IMG/VR virus record: IMGVR_UViG_3300025097_000027
Coordinates: 1-32,592 of that record
Length of the DNA: 32,592 nucleotides
Reading direction: 5' to 3' (one strand)
From: a virus
Below are positions 18,399 to 25,128 of this stretch, piece by piece. Numbering within the stretch: the first letter of the stretch is position 1; each line of letters opens with the position of its first letter. The position numbers were made by a program, and so were the translations under genes. The notes below the pieces were generated by a model, which was given only the letters and a program-made list of their open reading frames with translations, was not told the origin of the DNA and ran no database searches.

Positions 18399-21300
18399 AT
18401 GAGATTTGCTCATATTGCTGATACCCATATCAGGAATCTAAAATATCACTTTGAATACAGAGAAGTATTCCAACAACTTTATAAATCACTAAAAGAAGAA
18501 AAAGTAGATTATATCATTCACTGCGGGGATATCGCCCACACTAAAACGCAGATATCACCAGAATTTGTAGATCTTTGTAGAGAGTTCTTTGTAAGCCTCT
18601 CTTCTATCGCGCCAACTTATATTATTTTGGGCAATCATGACGGAAATTTAAGGAACAGTAGCCGCCAAGACGCTTTGTCGCCGATAGTGAAAGCCATAAA
18701 TTCCACCAGTTTAACCCTAATTAGGAATGCAGGCGAAGTAAAACTTAAAGAAAACTTCTGCCTGAACGTACTTTCTGTCTTCGACGAGGACAACTGGATA
18801 GCACCAACAAACAAAGAGGCAATAAACATTGCCCTATATCATGGAGCTATCGATAAATCGAAGACTGATAGTAACTGGACACTAGGAGGTGATCATGATA
18901 TTAGCATCTTTAATGATTTTGACTTTGGTTTTCTTGGCGACATACACAAAACCCAGAAGCTAGACAGCAGCGGCCGCATTTGGTATCCTGGCTCAACAAT
19001 CCAGCAGAACTTCGGTGAGTCACTAGACAAAGGATATTTACTATGGGATATTCAAAGTAAAGAAGACTTTACTAACAGACTTATAACTTTTACTAACCCT
19101 AAACCCTTTATAACACTCGAGCTTACTAAGGCAGGCAACCTTCCTCGCAAAAAGCCGCCCCAAGGCGCGCGCCTCAGAATTGTTTCAAGTGAAAATGTTA
19201 CTTTAGATAAAGTAAGAAAAGCTGTGGACATTGTCAAGTATAGAGACAATCCAGAATCGGTGACATATCTAAACAGAGCCGCTGGCAAACAAATAGCAGT
19301 TCAAGCACCAGAGGGGATAAATCAAGAAGACCTTAGAGATCTTAAGACCCAAGAAAAGCTCATGGCAAAGTACCTTGAAGAGTTTGAAGTTTCTGAGGAT
19401 GTCTTAGAGAAAGTATACGATCTAAACAAGAGATATAACACACAGGTTGAAGAAGAAGAAGACGTGATGAGAAACGTGCACTGGTCTTTGCAATCTTTGG
19501 AATGGGATAACTTATTCAATTATGGCGACGGCAATGTTATTGACTTTACAAAACTCGAAGGCATAGTTGGAATATTTGGAAAGAATTACTCAGGCAAGTC
19601 ATCCATTGTCGATACTCTTTTATATTCTTTATATAATTCTACTTCAAAATCAATAAGAAAAAATCTTAATATCATTAACCAGAACCGCCCAAGTTGCATG
19701 GCCAAGGCAGTAATCATGGTTAACGATACAGAGTACTCTATAGAAAGGACGTCAGAGAAGTACACTAAGCGTTTAAAGGGCGTTGAGACCAAGGAGGCTA
19801 CCACTGACCTGGAATTCTATAAACAGGGCTTAGACGGCAACGTTGTGGGCTTAAACGGGACGTCTAGACAGGACACTGATAAGAATGTTAGGAAATACTT
19901 TGGAACACTTCAAGACTTCCTAGCGACTTCAATGGCTAGTCAATTAGATTCTCTGTCTTTCATCAATGAAGGTTCGACCAAAAGAAAAGAATTTTTAGCT
20001 AAGTTTTTGGATTTGGAAATATTTGATAAGAAATTTAAAATTGCCAAAGAAGAATCCGCAGTGACCAAAGCGGCTTTAAGGCGCCTCGAAGGTATCGACT
20101 TTGAGGTTGAGATAGGTAATATTGAAAAAGAGATAACCACTAGCGAATTAAGCATTGAATCAAACAAGGCAGCATGTGTTTCACTAAGAAGTGATATCGC
20201 AGAAGAGAGAGAAGTCCTAAGTGAACTGGAAACAAAAATAGAATCAGTACCAGCAGAAATTATTGACCCAGTCATGACTACCGCAAGAATAGAACAAAAG
20301 AAAGAAAACATTCTCAGAGAAACTTCAACCAAAACAGAGTCGATTAAAGAATTAGCGGAGAGTGAAAAGAGATTCGAAAAAATAGCTTCCTTTCTGTCCG
20401 ACTTTGATATATCTTCCTATCAACAAAAGAAGATTCTTATAGATGAAAAGAAAGATCATTTAACATCCTTATTCAAAATCATAGAGAACGAATCAGAAGA
20501 AACCTCACGAAACCGCCGTAAGCAGAGTCTGCTTTCGGAAGTACCTTGTGGTTCGAGCTTCCCTACTTGTAAGTTTATTAAAGACGCCCACGCGGCAACA
20601 AATTTAATTCAAATTTCTGATTCTAATATTTCCTCGTGTTCTCGCGAGGTTAACGAAACCGGCGCGCTGATAAGAGACCTCGAACCGCAAAAGGTAGAGG
20701 ATCATATACAAAAATATAATGTTCTCGTTGACAAAAGAAACACTCTTGCAACTTCGATAGTAACTAATAAACTTAGAATTGAAAAAGCAGAAAGCAATTT
20801 ATTCAAGGAGCAAGTCGAGCTTGAACAGTTGCAAAATAAAAGTTTAGAATATGAACAAAATAAAGAAGCAATAGAAAATCTCAAAGAGCTGCTGGGTGCA
20901 TGTCAGGAGAAGAGAAGGAAAATTATAAAAATAGATAAGAAAATAGAGGAATGCCAAGCAAGGGTAATGCAGTTGCATAAAAACCATGGTTCGCTAGAGC
21001 AGAAGCTCACCTATATTAAAGAACAAAAAGATGAATATGAAAACCTCCAAAGTGACTTCGCCGCATACCATTTACTGATGACTTGTTGTCATCCTAATGG
21101 TGTTTCTTACGACATTATTAAGAGAAGGCTTCCCTATATCAACCAAGAAATCGCCAAAATATTGACGAATATTGTTGAATTTGAAGTTTTTATTACTAAC
21201 AACGAAGACAAACTAGATATTTTTATCAAACACGCCAAGCATGATCCGCGTCCCCTAGAGATGGGATCTGGAGCAGAGAAGACCATCGCGTCGATGGCAA

Positions 21301-21536
21301 TAAGATTAGCATTTCTAACTGTATCCAGTTTACCAAAGTCTGATCTATTTATACTGGATGAGCCAGGCACAGCTTTAGACGAAGAAAATATGGAAGGGTT
21401 TGTAAGAATACTGGATATGATAAAAGGATATTTCAAGACAGTTCTTCTTATCTCTCATCTAGACAATCTTAAGGACTGTGTCGATATGCAAATTAATATT
21501 GAAAGAAAAGACGGCTACGCGCACGTCAACATATAG
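18399..21536 (+). CDS. Single-chain Mre11/Rad50 (SbcD-SbcC, gp47-gp46) fusion nuclease-ATPase
   Basis: Residues 1-340 form an Mre11/SbcD nuclease: D8-x-H10, GD44, the G-N-H-D block ending at H80-D81, a YHG motif near 148 and GDIH near 184. From about residue 359 a Rad50/SbcC ATPase begins (HWSLQSLEWDNLFNYGDGN), with Walker A G394-KNYSGK-S401, a long coiled coil (about 520-900), signature MGSGAEKT at 955-962 and Walker B LFILDEP with D987-E988. In T4 and bacteria these are two genes (gp47/gp46, SbcD/SbcC). Here one uninterrupted frame of 1,045 residues carries both in nuclease-ATPase order. The hook in the coiled coil is C717-G-S-S-F-P-T-C724, not CxxC. The complex resects DNA ends for recombination. 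GGAG lies 5 nt before the ATG, behind the promoter at 18346. Confidence 0.93.
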   Translation: MRFAHIADTHIRNLKYHFEYREVFQQLYKSLKEEKVDYIIHCGDIAHTKTQISPEFVDLCREFFVSLSSIAPTYIILGNHDGNLRNSSRQDALSPIVKAINSTSLTLIRNAGEVKLKENFCLNVLSVFDEDNWIAPTNKEAINIALYHGAIDKSKTDSNWTLGGDHDISIFNDFDFGFLGDIHKTQKLDSSGRIWYPGSTIQQNFGESLDKGYLLWDIQSKEDFTNRLITFTNPKPFITLELTKAGNLPRKKPPQGARLRIVSSENVTLDKVRKAVDIVKYRDNPESVTYLNRAAGKQIAVQAPEGINQEDLRDLKTQEKLMAKYLEEFEVSEDVLEKVYDLNKRYNTQVEEEEDVMRNVHWSLQSLEWDNLFNYGDGNVIDFTKLEGIVGIFGKNYSGKSSIVDTLLYSLYNSTSKSIRKNLNIINQNRPSCMAKAVIMVNDTEYSIERTSEKYTKRLKGVETKEATTDLEFYKQGLDGNVVGLNGTSRQDTDKNVRKYFGTLQDFLATSMASQLDSLSFINEGSTKRKEFLAKFLDLEIFDKKFKIAKEESAVTKAALRRLEGIDFEVEIGNIEKEITTSELSIESNKAACVSLRSDIAEEREVLSELETKIESVPAEIIDPVMTTARIEQKKENILRETSTKTESIKELAESEKRFEKIASFLSDFDISSYQQKKILIDEKKDHLTSLFKIIENESEETSRNRRKQSLLSEVPCGSSFPTCKFIKDAHAATNLIQISDSNISSCSREVNETGALIRDLEPQKVEDHIQKYNVLVDKRNTLATSIVTNKLRIEKAESNLFKEQVELEQLQNKSLEYEQNKEAIENLKELLGACQEKRRKIIKIDKKIEECQARVMQLHKNHGSLEQKLTYIKEQKDEYENLQSDFAAYHLLMTCCHPNGVSYDIIKRRLPYINQEIAKILTNIVEFEVFITNNEDKLDIFIKHAKHDPRPLEMGSGAEKTIASMAIRLAFLTVSSLPKSDLFILDEPGTALDEENMEGFVRILDMIKGYFKTVLLISHLDNLKDCVDMQINIERKDGYAHVNI

Positions 21537-21545
21537 GAGGATTTC

Positions 21546-21752
21546 ATGGTGGCAGAATTAAAAGCATTCGCAGACAAATATACAGAGAAGTTTATATCTA
21601 GGAAGTTTCTTGCATGGGTAACAGCAACAGCTTTGTGTGCTTACGGTACGGTAACCAGCGATAATTGGACAGCAATTACACTTGCTTACATTGGGACACA
21701 AGCCTTGGTCGACATGGCCGTACAGTGGAAGCACGGCCCTAACTCAGAATGA
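21546..21752 (+). CDS. Small membrane protein, holin-like (68 aa)
   Basis: A strong AGGAGG (21535-21540) precedes the ATG at 21546. The product has a short Lys/Glu-rich N-terminus and then two hydrophobic segments, about residues 21-37 (FLAWVTATALCAYGTV) and 43-61 (WTAITLAYIGTQALVDMAV), with a charged C-terminus. Two short membrane spans, small size and position in front of two coiled-coil membrane proteins suggest a holin or holin-like role. No lysis enzyme is next to it and no holin signature motif was recognised. The stop overlaps the next ATG (ATGA). Confidence 0.55.
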   Translation: MVAELKAFADKYTEKFISRKFLAWVTATALCAYGTVTSDNWTAITLAYIGTQALVDMAVQWKHGPNSE

Positions 21753-22150
21753 CTTGGCTGCTCTTTAAGAAATCGATGTCGCAAGCTTGGTCTTGGCTCA
21801 GGACGCATTGGCAAATTCCATTTTTAATAGCTTGGAGTATCCTGATTTGGATCTTGGCCAGACGTAACACTGAAGCTATAATGGAAGTAATTGAAGCCAA
21901 GAAAGAATCTCACGAAAGGCAAGTAGAAGTCCTCAAAAGCTCTCATAGAGATGAGCTTTTAAAAATGGGAAATCTCATAAAAGAATATGAAAGCTCATTG
22001 TCTCGTGTGGAAGATGAATTCAGGAAGAAAGAAAAAAAGCTTTCAGAGGCTCAAAAAAATGAAATCAAGAAGGTGGTGATCAAATCAAAAGGAAACACCG
22101 ATGAAATTAAGAAAAGAATTGAAGAAGAGTTTGGTATTAAGTTTGTGTAA
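21749..22150 (+). CDS. Membrane-anchored coiled-coil protein, possible i-spanin-like (133 aa)
   Basis: The ATG overlaps the upstream TGA by 4 nt (ATGA), so translation is coupled. One N-terminal transmembrane helix (about residues 21-38, WQIPFLIAWSILIWILARR) is followed by about 90 residues of Glu/Lys/Ser-rich coiled coil, placing the coil in the periplasm if the N-terminus is inside. This is the topology of phage inner-membrane spanins (Rz-like) and of other anchored coiled-coil proteins. It overlaps the next gene by 50 nt in another frame, reminiscent of nested Rz/Rz1 pairs. No sequence signature proves spanin function. Confidence 0.5.
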   Translation: MTWLLFKKSMSQAWSWLRTHWQIPFLIAWSILIWILARRNTEAIMEVIEAKKESHERQVEVLKSSHRDELLKMGNLIKEYESSLSRVEDEFRKKEKKLSEAQKNEIKKVVIKSKGNTDEIKKRIEEEFGIKFV

Positions 22151-22616
22151 TAGATTTTTTATTTGTTTGTTGATACTTGCTTTCCCCATGCCTTCGAAGG
22201 CAGAACTCATTATTGGGGGGGAACCTATCCCACCCGGCACCGCAGCCTATGTAGATGATGTAGCTTTACTCGAAGATATAGGCCTGCCAGGTCCAGGTGT
22301 ATTTTGTTATGACCACCGCGCAAATGCCATTCTTATTACTGCAGCTGCTCGAGCTGATGCGCGCTGTGAATTACAGATGAAGTATGAAACAGAAAAGCAA
22401 AAAATAAAATATGAGTTTAGAATAGAAAAATTGAATATAAGGATAGAGAGCTTAACAAACCAACACAAAGAAATTACCAGTATCAAAGATAAGGAAATTG
22501 ATAGACTTAGTGCTGCAGCTTTAAAGAGACCCAACGATTACACCGCTTGGTGGGCCTGTGGTGGGTTTTTAGTTGGCGTTGTCAGTTCTGCATTACTCTT
22601 TTCAGTGATAAAATAA
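22101..22616 (+). CDS. Exported protein with C-terminal membrane anchor (171 aa)
   Basis: The first 34 residues look like a signal peptide: basic start, hydrophobic core (FFICLLILAFPM) and a signal-peptidase-I-like SKA-E site; no lipobox is present. The mature part has a Gly/Pro-rich head (ELIIGGEPIPPGTAAY), a Cys-containing middle and a coiled coil (about residues 85-140). A transmembrane helix (WWACGGFLVGVVSSALLF) ends at the C-terminus. AAGGA (22089-22093) is 7 nt before the ATG, and the start lies within the upstream gene. A periplasmic coil anchored by its C-terminus resembles a one-component spanin, except that the N-terminal lipid site is missing. I judge a lysis or envelope role plausible but unproven. 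Confidence 0.55.
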   Translation: MKLRKELKKSLVLSLCNRFFICLLILAFPMPSKAELIIGGEPIPPGTAAYVDDVALLEDIGLPGPGVFCYDHRANAILITAAARADARCELQMKYETEKQKIKYEFRIEKLNIRIESLTNQHKEITSIKDKEIDRLSAAALKRPNDYTAWWACGGFLVGVVSSALLFSVIK

Positions 22617-22619
22617 ATT

Positions 22620-22988
22620 ATGAAGAAAGATTATAACAAAATAGCAAAATATGAAAAGGCGATTAAAGACAAATATGGCCAAGAAGCTATCGAGAACCCT
22701 AAAAATAGTTGGAGCAAAGAAAAAGAAAATATCTATTTGCGAGACTTAAAAGCTTTTTACAGCCCGAACAAGAAGGTCAAGAAGATAACATCAGAGCCCG
22801 GCTTTGAGATTATCGAAAAAACTACCACTAAAGATTGTACAAGAGAGTGCCCTGTTTGCGATTCTTATTCAATGAAAGCCGCGGATGATCTGTACATGCT
22901 TAAGTTCGAATGTTGCTTTGATTGTTACATCCAATACGTCGAAGGTAGAGAAGAAAGATGGAAAACGGGTTGGAGACCAAAAGAGTAA
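22620..22988 (+). CDS. Cysteine-rich (zinc-ribbon-like) small protein (122 aa)
   Basis: The protein begins with a Lys/Glu-rich helical half. Two cysteine clusters follow in the second half: C-x3-C-P-V-C and, about 20 residues later, C-C-F-D-C. This could bind one zinc ion. It ends with a basic, Trp-containing tail (EERWKTGWRPKE). The ATG at 22620 follows the previous stop by 3 nt with no clear SD, so coupling is likely. I do not recognise the family. The stop codon lies just before the first copy of a repeated AACTATTTA element. Confidence 0.6.
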   Translation: MKKDYNKIAKYEKAIKDKYGQEAIENPKNSWSKEKENIYLRDLKAFYSPNKKVKKITSEPGFEIIEKTTTKDCTRECPVCDSYSMKAADDLYMLKFECCFDCYIQYVEGREERWKTGWRPKE

Positions 22989-23011
22989 CTATTTATATTA
23001 TAAACTATTTA
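22987..23011 (+). promoter_or_regulatory. Paired AACTATTTA elements upstream of the packaging/head operon
   Basis: AACTATTTA occurs at 22987-22995 and again at 23003-23011, 16 nt apart start to start, with TATTATA between them. The second copy ends 17 nt before the ATG at 23029. A similar pair with 17-nt spacing precedes the scaffold gene. Recurrence ahead of virion and packaging genes on the + strand suggests a promoter or regulator site. No good sigma-70 -35/-10 pair is present here. Confidence 0.45.
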
Positions 23012-23028
23012 CAGCAGAGGTTTTACAC

Positions 23029-23532
23029 ATGGCTACAACTTTAGAAATTGTTAACTGCATCTCACAGGTGCTGGCAAACACATACGATGGCGCGCTCGAC
23101 GAAAAGGGTGAGCCAATTAAAATAGGTCTTCGCAGAGAAGACGGCGACCCACTAATCGATAAGAGGGTGATGGATGGCTTCGGTGCTCACGTATCTGGCG
23201 ACCGTCTTCATATAAAATATCATGCAGAAATTCCGCTAAAAGAAGTCCACAGTAATGGCTTCGAGGGTGAAATGGAATCCATGGTCGAGAAAGTAAAATC
23301 TTTTCTTCAAAAAGAATATAAGAAGATCAAGAAATTTGCCCTTGCCTTATCTGAGCCTAGCGAGGTTGATGTTCTAGTAGAATATGTTTCTCGCATTCGC
23401 TGCAGCGTGAAGGTTCACAAGTGCTATAAGATTGGCGGCACAGACGCAGAAGCAAATGACTCTTACACTGACGGAAGAGAAATCGAGCCTGAATTCAAGA
23501 AGATGATGGCTCTTGGTGGCTTAAAGAAGTAG
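23029..23532 (+). CDS. Unknown protein just upstream of terminase (167 aa)
   Basis: The frame is open upstream to an earlier Met at 22885, but that would overlap the Cys-rich gene by 104 nt. The ATG at 23029 has AGAGG (23016-23020) at 8 nt and follows the paired AACTATTTA elements, so it is the likely start. The product begins MATTLEIVNCISQVLANTYD and has mixed alpha/beta sequence with a helix at about residues 84-98 and no known motif. T4 places its small terminase (gp16) directly before the large subunit, so that role is possible by position. I see no helix-turn-helix or other sequence support for it. Only 6 nt separate it from the terminase gene. Confidence 0.7.
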   Translation: MATTLEIVNCISQVLANTYDGALDEKGEPIKIGLRREDGDPLIDKRVMDGFGAHVSGDRLHIKYHAEIPLKEVHSNGFEGEMESMVEKVKSFLQKEYKKIKKFALALSEPSEVDVLVEYVSRIRCSVKVHKCYKIGGTDAEANDSYTDGREIEPEFKKMMALGGLKK

Positions 23533-23538
23533 TTAAAT

Positions 23539-25125
23539 ATGGCATTCTCTCTTTCCAAGAAAGAAATAATGAAAGAGATAGTCAAGTGTGGAAAAACTCC
23601 TGATTATTTCATCAATACTTACGCGAAGATAACGCACCCCCAAAAGGGATTAATACCTTTCCACCTCTACGACTTCCAAAGAGATCTACTTAAAGATTTC
23701 GAAGATTACAGATTTAATGTAATTCTAAAAGCTAGGCAGTTAGGTATTTCTACTATATCGGCCGCCTACGTGGCTTGGCTCATGCTTTTCCATCGTGAGA
23801 AGAACGTTCTAGTCATTGCAACTAAGTTCAGTACTGCCGCGAATCTAGTAAAGAAAGTAAAAGCAATTATAAAAAACCTTCCACAATGGCTGAGAATTTC
23901 AGAAGTTGATATTGATAACAGGACTAGTTTTGTTTTATCAAACGGATCCCAGATAAAAGCTAGTTCAACATCGGGCGACGCAGGTCGTTCTGAAGCATTG
24001 TCTTTGTTAGTCATTGACGAGGCCGCACATGTCGAGGGTCTTGAAGAATTGTGGATGGGTCTATATCCTACCTTGTCGACCGGTGGCCGATGCATTGCAC
24101 TTTCCACACCAAACGGTGTCGGCAACTGGTTTCACAAAGTATACTCAGAGGCTGAAAGTGAAACCAATGACTTCAAGCCTACTGTATTGCCATGGCAAAA
24201 GCATCCTGACCGCGACCAGGCATGGTTCGAGAAAGAAACAAGAAACATGTCTCGCAGAGAAATTGCTCAAGAGCTTGAATGCAATTTTAATATGTCTGGG
24301 GAAACAGTGTTTTCTTCCGAGGATTTGGAAAAGCATTTAAGCACATGTAGAGAACCAAAATATAAAACAGGATTCGATCGTAATTTGTGGATTTGGGAAA
24401 ACTATACAGCAGGCCAAGATTATTTTATTTCTGCAGACGTCGCCAGGGGTGATGGTAAGGACTTTTCCACCGCATTAGTATTCAAAACAAACACTATGGA
24501 AGTTGTAGCAGAGTACAGGGGAAAAATAACACCTGATCTTTTCTCTAAAATTTTATATGATATTGGGTTAGAATATGGTAGTGCACTTTTAGTAGTGGAG
24601 AATAATACAGTTGGGTTCGCAGTTTTGGACAAATTAAGAGAAGCAGCATACCCGAATCTTTATTATTCTGTGAAGTCAACTCATGAGTTCGTCGACGAAT
24701 ATCAAGCAGAGAACATGAATAACGCGATCGCAGGGTTCTCAACGACCTCCAAAACAAGGCCTTTGATTATAGCAAAGATGGAAGAATTTGTAAGAAACAG
24801 CCTAATTAAGATATATTCAACTAGACTTATAGCTGAAATGAAGACATTTGTTTGGAATCATGGCCGCCCAGCTGCAATGAGGTCATATAACGATGATCTT
24901 ATTATGGCATGTGCAGTCGGCTGTTGGGTCAGGGATACTGCTCTCTCTGCGAACCAAAGAGAGCTTGAATACGATAAAGCATTTCTTGGGGCGATAACTA
25001 GAACAGGAAATCAATTAGACACCAGAATTGGTGGTATGTTAGGTCAAAAAGACATGAAACTTCATGACGAGGCCAGAGAGCACAGGAGCAACCTAGAACA
25101 ATTTCCCTGGCTTTTTAAAGGATAA
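23539..25125 (+). CDS. Terminase large subunit (T4 gp17-like)
   Basis: This is the ATP-driven DNA packaging motor. The N-terminal ATPase has a gp17-type Walker A variant (K64-A-R-Q-L-G-I-S-T), Walker B LLVIDEAAHV with D160-E161, and a coupling motif (STPNGVGNWFH). The C-terminal RNase H-like nuclease has D300 in FISADVARGDGKDF, a LLVVENNTVGF strand with the next acidic residue, and the DDLIMACAVG strand. At 528 residues it is shorter than T4 gp17 (610), missing mainly terminal extensions. It makes headful cuts and pumps DNA through the portal encoded 3 nt downstream. The start ATG at 23539 is 6 nt after the previous stop. Confidence 0.95.
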   Translation: MAFSLSKKEIMKEIVKCGKTPDYFINTYAKITHPQKGLIPFHLYDFQRDLLKDFEDYRFNVILKARQLGISTISAAYVAWLMLFHREKNVLVIATKFSTAANLVKKVKAIIKNLPQWLRISEVDIDNRTSFVLSNGSQIKASSTSGDAGRSEALSLLVIDEAAHVEGLEELWMGLYPTLSTGGRCIALSTPNGVGNWFHKVYSEAESETNDFKPTVLPWQKHPDRDQAWFEKETRNMSRREIAQELECNFNMSGETVFSSEDLEKHLSTCREPKYKTGFDRNLWIWENYTAGQDYFISADVARGDGKDFSTALVFKTNTMEVVAEYRGKITPDLFSKILYDIGLEYGSALLVVENNTVGFAVLDKLREAAYPNLYYSVKSTHEFVDEYQAENMNNAIAGFSTTSKTRPLIIAKMEEFVRNSLIKIYSTRLIAEMKTFVWNHGRPAAMRSYNDDLIMACAVGCWVRDTALSANQRELEYDKAFLGAITRTGNQLDTRIGGMLGQKDMKLHDEAREHRSNLEQFPWLFKG

Positions 25126-25128
25126 AAA

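Noticed and set aside
22885-23028. Longer start for the protein upstream of terminase
   Set aside because: It would overlap the Cys-rich gene by 104 nt, and the ATG at 23029 has AGAGG at the right distance.
23029-23532. Calling this gene the small terminase subunit
   Set aside because: Only gene order suggests it; no DNA-binding helix-turn-helix or gp16-like coiled-coil layout is visible.
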